Of a DNA stretch of 64,000 nt, positions 22,927 to 35,376 are shown in pieces. The first letter of the stretch is position 1. Each line of letters opens with the position of its first letter. The stretch is from Mermis nigrescens (taxonomy: Eukaryota > Nematoda > Enoplea > Mermithida > Mermithidae), in the NCBI GenBank assembly GCA_036768485.1, contig JAVLUZ010000510.1:682001-746000 (forward strand), given 5' to 3'. The position numbers were made by a program, and so were the translations under genes. The notes beneath the pieces were generated by a model. It was not told the origin of the DNA. It made no database searches and saw only the letters and a list, made by a program, of their open reading frames with translations.

Positions 22927-24430
22927 CAGGCGTAGCCAGGATTTTAGTTCGGGAGGGGGGCATAAACAAAAATTTTTTCAAGACTACTTTTGCATTGAAT
23001 GCCAGTAACGTTATGTATAGTAAAACTGAATTTTTCGACCTTCAGTAGTGTAGCCTAGCAAATTTATGGGTTTCTGACTATCAAAAATACAAAAAAGGTA
23101 AAGCGGCCCGAAGCGCCGAAAATTTTTATAATTTCTACTTTTTCATGTATAATTTACGGCCTCTTCTATTGACAAACAGTTCAAAATTCAGCAAAATGGC
23201 GCAAAGTGCCACGAAATTTAGTCATTTTATCACCCTTAACATTTTGTAGCTCTGTGGATACTAATAGTCTGACAGAAGCAGAAAATTATCAAATTTGTAC
23301 AAAACAGTTTTGACGAGACAAGCTTCTAACAAGAAAACTGCGAATCACTAACTTTGCCTGAAGATATTTGGAGTGATTCAGGCTTTCCCACAAACGCAAT
23401 GCTGGATGGAGCTTTACAAAAGGAATGAAAAGTAACTGGCGGCGCTTAGCGCGCCGGAAAATTTTGACGTTTTTGCACCTCAAACTCAATTTATACCCGC
23501 TTAAAATCATACAAAACAGACAAATTAATGCCGGCGCGAAACGCCGGTGCCTTTAGAAATTCCTAGCCCCTTTTACCTGGCTTGTTCTCCCTAAATCTCG
23601 CTGCACATGTGCAACGTGAGATTCCACGGCTGCGGGGGTGGGGGTCTGGGGGGGCGCGCTTAAGCGTTCCCAGCGGGGTCTCGGGGCAGAGTCCCGGAAA
23701 ATTTCTGTAAAAAAAAGCTTGTTTTAATGATAAATAGTAACGTTAAAATTTTCGCAAATCGGCCAAATCTCGGTTCTGAAGCAAGCCCAAAACACTTAAA
23801 ATTGATGAACCCCTACATTGCACAAAACTTCTGAGCTGAAATGCGTTTTTCGACCTCTGCTAATCACATAGCGCAGCAACGGGTCGCTCGCCAATGAGAT
23901 ATAGAAAGATGTATCGATGAGTAATTTTGTTCTACCGTTTTTCAGGCCCATTCAGTTCAGAGAGCAAGAAATGCGCAAAACGCAAGGAAATTTGGCCATT
24001 CCTTTTATTTGAAATAGGATTATGTGTCCTTGTAAAGAAAGACAAACGAAACAAAGAATATACAACGTGATACACAAAAAAAGACAAACAAAGCAGAGAA
24101 TAGAAAAACTAATACACGCAATCATTTTCGAACATTTGCTATTATGCTCGAACAAAGCATGCGCAGTTTCATTCAACGAACAAATAGCGCATTAAATTAC
24201 TAAAGTGATGTGTAGTGCTGGATTATTTTAGCTGATTCAAGCTTTGAAATTCATTTGATCGATATAGCAATAAATAATAATGACTCGGCGCGAAGCGCAC
24301 GAAAAAATTTTGACGTTTTTGCCTTTTGAACTCAGTTTTCTGGACATACATTATTGCAACAGAAAAATCAACAATATTTCTGAAAATTTCGGGGGCATGT
24401 GCCCCCAATGCTCCCCCGGCTACGCCTATG
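22927..24430 (-). mobile_element. hAT-like element, inverted relative of 19433-20860
   Basis: CAGGCGTAGCCAGGATTTTAG on the left mirrors CCCCCGGCTACGCCTATG on the right. The flanks CAATCAGCT and CAATCGCT agree apart from one base gained or lost. The interior matches 19433-20860 in reverse (around AAACCCATAAAT and AAGGACACATAATTC). It carries multiple GGCGCGAAGCGCC-type palindromes (23105, 23440, 23528, 24288) and a G-rich block at 23630-23700. No transposase. Confidence 0.75.
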
Positions 24431-24860
24431 CAATCGCTGTATTATTTCTGATTAGGTATATAACACATTTTAGCTTTCTTGGTCGAATTTTATATGTAAT
24501 TAAATCTAAGACTCATGAAAATAACCAGCTGAATTAAGGACAAAGGGTCACTTTTTGTGAAGAGTGCGGGTCACAGATAACAATCTGGTAGTATGTAAAA
24601 ATGTGTATATTTAATAGTCTATATATTATTTAAATAAAAAAATTTTTCGCTCGTACAAATACTTTTTCCGAGATTTTTTGTACATGTACTAAGAGGCTCG
24701 TACAAAAAAACAGTGAACCCGGTTATTTTTAGATTTCAGAAATTACCGTTTCTCCGACTGTCTTGATTCTCTGACAAATTATGTAAAACGTTATTTTTAG
24801 ACACGAAAAATTCCCGTTTCTCCGGTCGTCCCCATTCTCCGACTGTCCCGATTCTTCGAT

Positions 24861-26627
24861 TGTGACCCGCTTGACCCACCGTCCCGCTAGACCCACCGTC
24901 CCGCTAGACCCACCGTCCCACTAGACCCACTTTTGCGTCCCGCTAGACCCACCGGAAGTCTCGCTAGACCCACCACGTGCATAATGAGGTGTCCCACTAG
25001 ACCCACCATTTTGCGACCGTCCCGCTAGTCCCACTGTCTCGGAAGACCCACCCGAAAAATGGAGACATACATACATATTATGTACATGTGAAATGAAAAG
25101 TAGTTATCAAGACGCTTAAGTGAATTCTGCAAAAGTTTTTGTAATCATTAATTTAAAAGCATGCTTGAGGTGTGTGACAGTCAATAACAAGCGGTTAGTT
25201 TGTTTTCATGAATGTGCAATTGTATATAATTACCATAGGTACTTCATTCGAATATGACAAGTCGATAGTTACATTAAAAATCAGCATTTAATTAATAAGG
25301 ATCAATAATTAATAGTTTATGCATTCATTAATTAGAAGTTGATTATTCAATTTGGTTTTAATTAATTAATTATAAGTTTAATTATTTAGGAGTCAATTAA
25401 GATTAATTAATTAAGAATTAAATTAATTAATAAAGATTTAATTAATCAACACCTAATTGATGAATCAAGAGGCAAATTATTAGTAAATTAAATAATTAAT
25501 TTTTATTAAATAACTAGGAGCACTTAATTAATTAAGAGTTACTTAATTAATTAATTTTGATCATTAATTAGTCAAGACTATTTAATTAGTAAAAAAGATT
25601 AATTGAGGTCTTATTCCTATAATATGTAATTAATGAAAATAATTAATTAAGAGTAATTTATTACTTAATCTAACTTAATTTATCATATGAGTGCAATTGA
25701 TTCAGATTAAATTAATTAATTATTAAAGAAATAGGTTAATTAATCACGGAATTAAACAACGTTCAATTAATTATTTGATTTTAATTAATTACTTAACAGT
25801 AATTGATTCATTAATCAAGAGTCAGTTGATTAATTAAATAAGAGTTTAATTGATTGATCAGTTAATTAATCAATTTTAGTTGATTATTTTACGGTAATTA
25901 AATGATTATGACTTAGTTAATCAATTAAGTAGGAGTTTATTTAATCGAGCAATGATTAATTTAATTTTGATTCATTAATGAGGTATTTAATTAATTATGA
26001 CGTACTTAATTAGTTAGGCTTAATAAATTAGAACTAATTAAAATTTTTAAAATCTGAAAATGATTAAAAAATTAATGTAACGAAGTTAAAAATTAATAAA
26101 AGAAAAATGAATCAAGGGATTTTAAAATAAATTAATAAGCATTAACTACATACAGTCTGAGTCTTAAAAATAATCAAGACGCTTAAGTGAAAAACATTTT
26201 GCGATGGCTGGTTACTTACCATTGCCAAACACATGCACGCACGCACGCACGTATCTTCTTTGCATGTTATAATTTGTAATGTACACAATTTCATGCAATA
26301 ATATACAAAATTTATTTATTTATTAACTAAATTAAATGTAGTTATTTTTAATTAATTATTTATATATTTGACTAAACATATATACTTGAATGGATACACT
26401 TTGCAAGCGTTTCTGTTTTTGCTTATAAGCGTACTGGTGGGTCTTCCGAGACAGTGGGTCTAGCGGGACGGTCGCAAAGCGGTGGGTCTAGCGGGACACC
26501 TCATTATGCACGTGGTGGGTCTAGCGAGACTTCCGGTGGGTCTAGCGGGACGAAAAAGTGGGTCTAGTGGGACGGTGGGTCTAGCGGGACGGTGGGTCAA
26601 GCGGGACGGTGGGTCTAGCGAGACGGG
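24861..26627. mobile_element. Foldback element FB2: 17-bp CCGTCCCGCTAGACCCA arms around a TTAATTAA-rich core
   Basis: The left arm (24861-25060) has tandem units of CCGTCCCGCTAGACCCA. The right arm (26426-26627) is its reverse complement, including unique inserts such as CACGTGCATAATGAGGTGTC and TGTCTCGGAAGACCCACC. The near-perfect match between arms implies recent origin or gene conversion. The core is AT-rich with no ORF. The unit has the same 17-bp length and first eight bases as the FB1 unit. Confidence 0.8.
25290..26060. repeat. TTAATTAA-saturated core of FB2
   Basis: Roughly 770 bp in which TTAATTAA, AATTAATT and ATTAATTAG recur every 10-30 bp with G/C interruptions such as GAGT or CAAGA. 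There is no fixed period, so it is a word-enriched tract rather than a simple satellite. Confidence 0.75.
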
Positions 26628-27405
26628 ACCGATTCTTCGCCCATGATTCTCTGACTCCTACTTACTAAAATAGAAACAAAAAATGGAGAATGCAAATTAT
26701 ATATCACATTAAAACATTATTTGGCGTCGGTTTCCCAACGTAGATGATTTGTTACAGCTTGTTCAGAGACACATCAGTTATTTACTTTATCTTTTAGGGT
26801 GATTGAGCATCACTCATGCGAATTGATCGTAGCTGTCATGTAACTTTTTCGGTCAGTACGGACACCAAACAATTAGTCACGTTAAGCTTTAGTTTGTGTG
26901 TTTTATTGCAGTAAATGAACTTTGACAAAAATAGCAACATAGTTCTTGATTTTTCAACAATAGGAATTACAGAATTACGGTTGTTTGTTATTTATTACCA
27001 TGTTGATTCTTCAGAACAGATCCTTACATCTATACGTTAAGTATACAAGTAAACAAGAAATGAATGTTGAAATGTGAGGCAAACAGAAAACAAGTTGGTA
27101 CGTGCTACTACGTCAGAGCAGTTTTGTAGATACAAAATACCACTCCCAACTGTACTAAATGACAAAGCAATACTTCCTGAATAAATTAGTAAGGTAGTAT
27201 AATAATTAATGCATTAAATTAGCCCATTTCATAATTCATTCTTTATATCTATTCATTAAACCAATCGATAGATCAAGAACACCTTTATGCTACCGTTCAG
27301 CAACTTAATTGACATGTGGTCAGCGCCACCTGTCACATTCCATGTTGAGCCGGATAATCGGCGAAGTCGGAGAATCGGAACGATCGGAGAATCGGGACAC
27401 AATCA

Positions 27406-30095
27406 ATAACACTAATTTACATGCGAATTCTTAAATGTCATCCACTTAGTTCACACAATAACAGTTCTCTGAAAAATCATTTGATCTTACTTATATCTAC
27501 GTTTATATACCTTTTTCACCTCCAACTCAATGCATAAGAAATAAAAAATAAGCGCGAAAGAAAAATAAGAATCAGTGAGTTGAGATATGAAATAACTTCA
27601 AAAATAAACACTTGACAAGCTGCCTAATTCATGTTCGTTATATAGATAGCAAAATAATTTACTAATCGATGCTCATGAGCGGAAATGAAATTTTGGAGAG
27701 CTTGAAAATGAATATATTAAGAATTCGTGAGACAAACGTAAAAAACAAGACTAGCGAATGTGACGAAGGTCATGAAATCGTAAGGAAATATCAAGGAGGA
27801 ATATGGAAACAGCAGAAATGGGCCACAATGAGTTTTAAATTAGAAGGGGAATCAACGCCGAAAAGCAGATGGTCGATATAGCAAAGTCTTTTAATATGCA
27901 GCTTGAAACATTGTTAAAAAACAGATGTTAGAGCGACCTCAAAGTCACGCGAATATCGAAAATATGGCACTACAAAGAAGGTGCAAAAAATGCTCAAAAG
28001 ACGTTTTAATTATAAATTAATTTGGCAATAAATCGTGAATAGTTATGACGACGATCCGCAAAATGTGATTATCGAATATGGATTAGGAGAAAGAGGTTAA
28101 GGTTTCTTTGACAGATTTTTAGGGATAAATCAACATTTTAGAAGCAAAAACGTTATTGACGTCAGTTTAAACTCAGAACTTAAAATCCCGGTCACGCAAT
28201 CAGAGATAATTTGATGAATATTTACACAGGCACAATGGGCTACATGCATAAGTTTGCGCGAGAGGGGTTAAGGTATAGAACCCCCTTTTGAGAATCCGGT
28301 AGACCCTTAAAATCGATAGACTTCCAGAATTGAATTTTTAGGGATTTTGGCTAGTTTTACACCAAACTGTTGCATAAAATAATGAAGAGAAACGATTTAA
28401 AAACAAAATTCTCCACGTGTACAAAGGCCGTTGATCGATTCGAAAAAATGATCCGCGAATCATTTTAAACCTTTTAGGCGACGCATTTTATTCCAGAAGC
28501 TTTAGCTTCTTAAAAGATGCTTATACAGGCCACAATTCTATTTACGTAATCCGATTGCATATTTTTACTAGAAAAATGAATTGATGGGAAATAAATAATA
28601 AAATTATTTAATATGGGCGTTTGTAACGTATCAAATAAGGTAAATACTAAATGTGTATATGTTATCAGTCCCTGCAAACGGCTAAGAAGGAGGACTGAAG
28701 CAAAACTATGAATTCTAAAAAACAAAAAATTGGCTCCAGTATTTGCTGCTGTTTTTGATATCTCTGACTAGACGCTTGATCCAGATTGTTAAACTTCCCT
28801 TAAAATTGGATGTGCAGCTGTCAAAAATGCTTTTTTAAGCTCAATAAGCGTTTTTAACGTTTTTACAATCCGAACGTCTAGTAGTTAGAACATATTCCTA
28901 ATAAAAATTTGTAATCTAATATGAATCGCGGATAAAAATTTGTTAATATATGATCTTTCGTGAAAAACTTCGGTGAAAAACATTTGAAGCTATAACTTTT
29001 CAGAATTTCAACTTAACACAAGATTTGCTTGACCGTTAAATGTCAAAAATGCAGGCGTATCAAAATTATGCATTACCTGTTTCGCGGACGATAGTAGGGA
29101 ATCCTATGTCTTGAAATAAGAGGGAAAAGAAAAAGCAACATAGCATAAATAACCTCGCACGTATGATGGCGATGTTGAAAAATAATTTAAATATAAACGC
29201 TGTCTATTAATTGTCGTACAACATCGCATGTAATGTATTTAAAATTAGGCTAAAAAAGTCGGAAATGAAGACTGAAATTGATAAAATTCAGCAATAAGAT
29301 AATAAAGCTTAGTGCCCAGCCCACCGTTAAAATAAATACCATTTGAGCTAAGTGTGGCTGTAAAATTTAGACGTCGTTTTCGATTTAGATAAACATGTCG
29401 AAGACAACATATCACCGAAAGAAGCTGAAGTTCAGCCATGTTTTTGTTCTAGCATGGCTTGCGTGGTTTTGATTTCAAAATTTTCGTGCAACTGACCTTT
29501 TTTAGCAGTCTGCATCGCAGTTGACTTCGTGAAAGCTTTAAGGTTCGATCACGCCGAGCGTACAGATAATTAATTCTAAACGAGCAATCAATTTTTCCCA
29601 ATGTTGTCGCTTATAACAACCAGGACAATCTGTCAAAAATTTGGTTCGAAATTTGTACTTTTATTATTCTTTAATAACTCCGTAAATGTCTCGTAGTCGT
29701 CTGTCGCTGGTTTCGTTACACGTAGATTTGCATCCATATAACGAGCGGAATGTTCACTAAACTTCGTTGAAAACCGGTTGTTTTCATCGAAGCAATAACA
29801 CGCGAATGAATAATAAGTTCAGAACTTTATTATCTCCTCGGTTTTTTTGTTCATGATCTATCAAAGGCGTTTTAGGGTGTTATCGAAGCAGCCAGTCAGA
29901 TGGCTGAATTTTTCTCTTCGGACGGAAGGCTATTGCTCGCATCGCATGGTTAAACTGGTACGGCGCATGTAAAAACATTAGGCAGTGATTCTAAATTAAG
30001 TGTTTAGAATGTTCAATATTTTTTGATTTGAAAGACATAGAAGTAAAATATAATAATGCTAACCTCCAAATAAAACATAACATTCTGCTCTTGAT
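27406..30095. other. 2.7 kb non-coding, nothing recognised
   Basis: No domain-bearing ORF, tRNA or inverted repeat was found. The open frame 27669-27881 has no recognisable motif. Confidence 0.35.
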
Positions 30096-30355
30096 CATAG
30101 ATGGACAGCATGACCAATCTGGGAGAGTCAGCCGGTCTGTGTGTAGTGAAAATCGAGCTTTCTGGGCCAAAATGACCTCAAAAAGTTGTTTAAGCGCTGA
30201 AATGGCTTTAAAACTACATTTTCACTGAGTTTCTGGAGAGCACTTTTAGAGGAAATTTTAAATGTTCATCCATTTTTGGCCCTTTTTTTGCCTCATTCCC
30301 CTCCGAAAATTTTTCATTTTATATATAAAGGAAGCCCTCTTTGTGCATGTCTACT
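30096..30355. mobile_element. Possible MITE (CATAGATGGACAGCATG end)
   Basis: The left end CATAGATGGACAGCATG and the phrase AATCTGGG...GTCAGCCGGT match 32778-32815. The right end near 30350 (TTGTGCATGTCTA) is a weak inverted match. No convincing TSD. Confidence 0.4.
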
Positions 30356-31619
30356 CATAAAAGGAGATTTCCTCAGGTAAAATTTAAACAAAGAACGTTT
30401 TTTAATCTGATTTTCAATGCTGAGCGATTCAGAAAAGTTTTTAAGGTGTGAAATTCAAGTCTGCGTGTGATCTATACTTTAATGACTTATTTCCTAGCGA
30501 CTTTGAATCGTTTTAAAGATTCGAGCTCTGCACTGATATCGTTGAAGGTCAAATCGAAGGCATAAAAATGGGGAAATTACGTTAAGAGTAAAAGGGGTGG
30601 TAAGAGAGTAACCTTCTAAAATATCGAAAAATCAAGTAAAGTCACAAGGCGATTTTTGGGAAAACAGGGTTGCGGCCATTTCGAGAGATTAATGTGAAAA
30701 AATTCATTTCAACATTCGAATATTTGTTTAACTTTATCAGATTACTGCGAAGATATTAATATTTATAAGATTATACGTTTAATTAATTTTTACTCAGTAG
30801 ATTACAAAAATCATGGCGAGTCATTATTTTGTTAGGCAGAGGTACGTCAAGAATGACATTTCTAGATGTAGATTCGAATGGCATCATGCTATGACTGTTT
30901 CATCTGTTCTGGCTACCTCATATTATGCCCATCTATAGAAAAAATGATGCACTGACAAAGAAAAAATGTTGTGGATAGAGAAAAATGAAATAATTGAAGA
31001 AAGAAATTTGAAAAACACGTCTGTAACAAGTATTCTCATCAACTTAAATAACTAAGCGTTGAAGTTAATGCTAAAGCTGCTGTTGTTCAGTTTAGGTAGA
31101 ACGAAGACACCAAACGATTATCAGTAATATGTATCACATAAAAACCCCTACCGCCTTTTGCTGTAGATGGAATAGAAGGCATTAAACTGCTATTTGATCA
31201 GGCCTGGAAGCCACGTTCTTTCAGTCATTCCTTAAAAGAATTAGCATGACATAACCCACTGTGTTATTGCAGTAAGCTGATAAATTTAACCAAATATTCG
31301 GATGTTGAAGTGAATTTTTCTACACTAAAGCCCGGTTCAGAAGTAAAAATCGGCGATAGCGCCGACATCGCCGACTCTTTTACCAATGTCATTATTTATA
31401 TACTTTGATGTAACTTCTGTTTATTCTCACTTTTGAAGTCAAAATGAAACGAATAATTGTAATGTAAGACAAAAATTACTTTCAACTTTACTGAATGACA
31501 AAAATAATACGTTATGAAAAAAATCCGTAAAATTACATAATAATTCAATCTCTAAATAAGTCCTTTATTACATGCATGAGCACTTGATTGACATGTGGTT
31601 CAGTGCCACCTGTCATATT

Positions 31620-31857
31620 TGAATCTGTATTCGGAGAATCGGGAAAAGTCGGAGAATCGGGACGGACGGAGAATCGGGACGGTCGGAGAATCGAGACGGT
31701 CGGAGAATCGAGACGGTCGGAAAATCGGGATGGTCGGAGAATCGGGACGGGCGGAGAATCGGGACGGTCGGAGAAACGAGAATTTGGCGAATCTTAAAAT
31801 AACCCTCTCTTAGCATTAGGCGGAGAATCGGGACGGTCGGAGAATCGGGACAGGATG
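31620..31857. repeat. 17-bp tandem array of the FB1 end
   Basis: About a dozen units of GGTCGGAGAATCGGGAC, some with A or T variants, ending in CGGAGAATCGGGACA. The preceding 31560-31620 matches the FB1 core next to its right arm (ACATGTGGT(C)AG...CCACCTGTCA), so this is the right end of a third FB1 copy. The open frames through it are by-products of the repeat. Confidence 0.7.
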
Positions 31858-32502
31858 CTTTACCCGGTTCAGAAGTGCCCCGATTTTCCGGATTTTTAGT
31901 CTGCGATATCGCCGATTCTTACGATTTTACCGATTTTTGTCGGCGATATCGCTGATTCTTACGATTTTCCCGATTTTTGTCGGCGATATCGCCGACTCTT
32001 ACGATTTCCCCGATTTTTAGTCGGCGATATCGCCGACTTTCCCGATTTTTATCGGCGATGTCGCCGACTAAAATCGTAAGAATAGGAACCCATCCTATTT
32101 TTCTACGATATCGCCGATTTTTGGTGCGTTGAAGTATGCGCTTGGTATGCTGTTGTCTACTTAAGCACGTAGCTGTTCATGAAGATCATCATAAAATACA
32201 TAGGTACCAGCAATCTAGGTGCCTGACTACATGACAAATCCTATTGATTAACACATATTACGTATTTTTAACTGCGAGTACGGAAAAACTATACTGCTTA
32301 CTATCTTGCGTCATGAATTTTAATTAGCTGAGATACTCAACTGACTTTTTCAGCACACATCTTGACACTTTGTGTTATTACATATTTGTATGTATGTAAG
32401 TCCCTCAAGTCCAATGGGGCCAAAATGCCAAAAATCGCATTAAACATTGAATTCCGAGGTCAATTGATTTTTAGGGGCCATTCAGATTCTGGGGGCCCAG
32501 AG

Positions 32503-32762
32503 CATACGTGGGCAGCACGAAAATTCTCGGAGGAGTGTAAAAATTTTTCAAAGGTCAAAAATAGTCTTAAGAATGGTGGTAGGGCGAAAAAGCACCATTT
32601 TTCGATACTTCTCATCGAGCACTGTCCATTGGCATGAAAAAATCGCAGAAAATACTAAAAAAATTTCAAAAATCGATTTCTGGGGGTTATTCTGGTTTTC
32701 GTCGTTGTGTATTTTGCCTTCTGGGGGAATGCATACACCCAAACCCCCCACGCCCACGTGTG
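32503..32762 (+). mobile_element. hAT-like MITE, CATACGTGGGC family
   Basis: CATACGTGGGCAGCACG at the left, CCCACGTGTG at the right. The flanks GCCCAGAG and GCTCAGGG match at 6 of 8. Core phrase CGATACTTCTCATCGAGCAC. Confidence 0.7.
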
Positions 32763-33057
32763 GCTCAGGGTCCAGACCATAGATGCACAGCATGCTCAAT
32801 CTGGGGGTCAGCCGGTACCATAAGGTCGAAATTTTTCGGTTTTTAGGGCCAAAAACGACTGAAAAAGTGCTATAAAAGTCAAATTAGCGCCAACTCTACC
32901 ACAATTCACGATAAAGAACAAAAAAATTGCGATTTTATCACCTTTTGTCCTTATTTCTGCCCTATTTTTCCTGTAGAAAATTTCTGACTTGGCCGCAGAC
33001 ATGCACATTAAAAATTTTCTGGGGGGAGGTGGAAAGCAAAATGGAAAGCAAAATTTT

Positions 33058-33272
33058 GGATCTAGCATAATTTGCCCACCACCAGTTTTTTAGCCGATTC
33101 ATATAAGCTACAGTAACCAAACTTTACAAGGAGATAGCGAAATTGTATATTTTCACTATTTTTATTGATATGAGTCAGAACGTGTTTGATAATTTTTGTG
33201 TAAAGTTTGGTCACTGTAGCTTATATGAATCGGCTAAAAAACGGTGGTGGGTAAATTGAATACTAGATCCAA
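33058..33272. mobile_element. 215-bp palindromic MITE
   Basis: GGATCTAGCATAATTTGCCC ... AGCCGATTCATATAAGCTAC ... is mirrored by GTAGCTTATATGAATCGGCT ... ATACTAGATCC. The arms are about 75 bp and the loop about 60 bp. No coding. Confidence 0.75.
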
Positions 33273-34091
33273 AATTGTTTCTGAAGTCCGTTTTTGGGCT
33301 TAAAAACAAAGGGTACGCGTTAAAAATTATGTATGAAGCTATTGCCGACTTTCCCGATTTTAGCCGGCGATATCGCCGACTTTCCCGATTTTGTCGGCGA
33401 TATCGGCGACTTTCCCGACTGAATCGGTAAAATCGGCGATATCGCCGACAAAAATCGGCGATATCGCCGACTTTTACTTCTGAACCGGGCTTAACCTCTT
33501 TGAATAATATCTTTTTGCTACGTGGAAAAATGAACGAAGTCAAGTTAAAGATGACAAATTAGGAAAATCTTTTTTTACTTTTTAGACAGCATTCCATAAA
33601 GCGCAAGAACTTTGTTAACCCGTTCATACGGCGGCAACTAGCGGCCACCGGTAACTTTGCTACCTGCGGTAGCCTCGTTCACACGAGTGTAAACCTGGTG
33701 GCGACAACTCAGCTGAGGCAACCTGCAGAATGTAGGTACCTGTGCCATTTTATTACGATTTGGTTTAAGTGATGGCTGCATTTTATTATTGTACAGCTAT
33801 TATATATTATTTGAAAAGGATTCAAAATCACGACGGATTTGGTCAAGTTTGGTGTTATAAGGTCGAAAAATGTGAATAGAGAAATGTGTTTTTTTAATGC
33901 AAATTAATTGCCGTACTTTCTATATGCATCTTTTTAATCTTAATTTTAGTCTAACATTTTTTAGTGCAAAAATCGTTGCGTTGTGACACTCGGCAATAAT
34001 CGGGATAAAAGAAGCTTGACTCAGCAGAGGCGACAGCGAAGCATAGCACACAAATTAAATTTGAGTTTAATTCAAAAAGAGTACTCACCCA

Positions 34092-34341
34092 CACACATAG
34101 GCGTGGGGGTTTGGGAGTGCATCCCCCCAGAAGTTAAAACTACCTCCTGAAATCAAAATACCCCCCAGAATTCAAATTTTGATTTTTTTGCTTTTTTAGC
34201 GATTTTTTGATGCCATTGGATAGTGCTCGATGAGAAACGTCGAAAAATGGTGTTTTTTCGCAATACGACCACTTTTAAGACTATTTTATGACCTTTGAAA
34301 ATTTTTTCATCCCCCCAGAATTTCGGTGCTGCCCACCTATG
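34092..34341 (-). mobile_element. hAT-like MITE, CACACATAGGCG end
   Basis: CACACATAGGCGTGGGGG at the left; the right end, reversed, reads CATAGGTGGGCAGCACCG. The flanks CTCACCCA and CTTGCCCA match at 6 of 8. Confidence 0.7.
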
Positions 34342-34562
34342 CTTGCCCACCTACCTTACTAACAAGCACTTGCAGAAAAATCGATAGCAATGGAAAATAG
34401 TGCAGGCGTGTGCTAAAAATAGCAGGTTGTCACCAAAAAATCGAGCATTGCTCGATCCATCGGCGGCAACCAAAATGGTAGGTTTCTGCAGGTTGCCGCG
34501 TAATTTTGCCTTAAAATCAGCGGCAGCGGCCACTGGTCAGGTCACCAGAAGCTGGTTGCCAC

Positions 34563-34662
34563 CATAGGTGGGCAGCACCGAAATTCTGGAGGGTTGTAAA
34601 TTCGGGGAGGGGTATTTGGCCTCTTTGGGGGTGCATATCCCCAAACCCCCACGCCCATTATG
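34563..34662 (+). mobile_element. 100-bp deleted hAT-like MITE
   Basis: CATAGGTGGGCAGCACCG at the left and CACGCCCATTATG at the right, flanked by GTTGCCAC and GTTGCCAT. Internally deleted, retaining mainly the tips, yet still bracketed by a TSD. Confidence 0.75.
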
Positions 34663-34800
34663 GTTGCCATGTCATTTTTCGCCAGCAACCTGCGGTAACC
34701 GGTCACCAGCCACCAGGTTGCCGGTGGCTGGTTGCCGTGTCATTTTGCGCTAGCAACTTGCGGCAATCGGCCACCAGGTAGCCGGTTGATTCAACTTCAA

Positions 34801-35368
34801 AGATCAAAATTAGCATGTTTGGATGTACCGAAGAAAATTAGGTATACCTAATACATCGTTCTTCTTTATCAAGCCACCATCTAAATGATTAGCTTCCTTT
34901 TGGTTCACCCTGAAATTCCATTGCAAAATAATGAGAATCGGTAACGAGCGCATCATAAATTATGCATTTAAGTTGCGAAAACTAATATCAATAAAAAACC
35001 GTTATTATTTTATGGCATAATCCAGTGCCTCTGACCATTGAGCATAGATTTCGCAGACACAGTATATTTTAGAAACATTGGGGTTAAACATTCATGCGAA
35101 AAATGAAGTTCTCTTTGAAAATCCACGTTTGCCTTGCCTCATCCGAGTGAGAATCCTATATTTAGGATCTTCATCTTTATTAAAGACGAGTAAGCGAAGG
35201 CGCCAACAGCCAAACTATTGTTTCGGGTGTCAGAACAAATGTAGTTGAATAATAATGCTATCAATTTCAGTGTTCACTTCAAAGACGATAACATTGGGGC
35301 GTATGCAACCCGGATCGTACGCCGTTAACTGGGGATTTTGCCACCAAGACGACTGCTTACATGAATAC
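34801..35368. other. Non-coding, nothing recognised
   Basis: No gene or repeat boundary identified. Confidence 0.3.
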
Positions 35369-35376
35369 CTACCTAT

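Larger units (their letters stand above)
24720..27405. mobile_element. FB1-type foldback, second copy, split by FB2
   Basis: The outer left (24720-24860) carries the FB1 spacer and 17-bp units. The outer right (26628-27405) repeats the FB1 core (GGCGTC...TTCCCAACGTAGATGATTTG) and ends in inverted units at 27355-27405 (CGGAGAATCGGGACA). The foldback at 24861-26627 sits between them. Confidence 0.65.
31329..33491. mobile_element. Foldback-type element FB3 with AGCCCGGTTCAGAAG ends and TAA target sites
   Basis: The ends AGCCCGGTTCAGAAGTAAAA and its exact inverse (33472-33491) are flanked by TAA on both sides (31326-31328, 33492-33494), suggesting a PIF/Harbinger-type insertion. The arms contain repeated TCGGCGATATCGCCGA palindromes separated by CTTTCCCGATTTTT (31355-31375, 31890-32115, 33340-33475). 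Nested inside are an FB1 17-bp array, a hAT-like MITE, part of a CATAGATGC element and a 215-bp palindrome. Confidence 0.65.
33615..34800. repeat. GGTTGCC/GGCAACC repeat region
   Basis: Imperfect units with GCCACCAGGTTGCC, CAACCTGCGGTAACCGG and their inverses occur at 33635-33730, 34455-34560 and 34665-34795. Two ~70-bp units are tandem at the right end (around GTTGCC(A/G)TGTCATTTT). Two hAT-like MITEs interrupt it. Its class is unclear. Confidence 0.5.

Noticed and set aside
22475..23008. 177-codon ORF
   Set aside because: Runs from an FB1 fragment into the tip of a hAT-like element, with low-complexity and no recognisable motif.
31588..31813. Overlapping ORFs rich in Gly, Glu, Ser and Arg-Asp
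   Set aside because: Translations of the 17-bp tandem array, open only because of the repeat.
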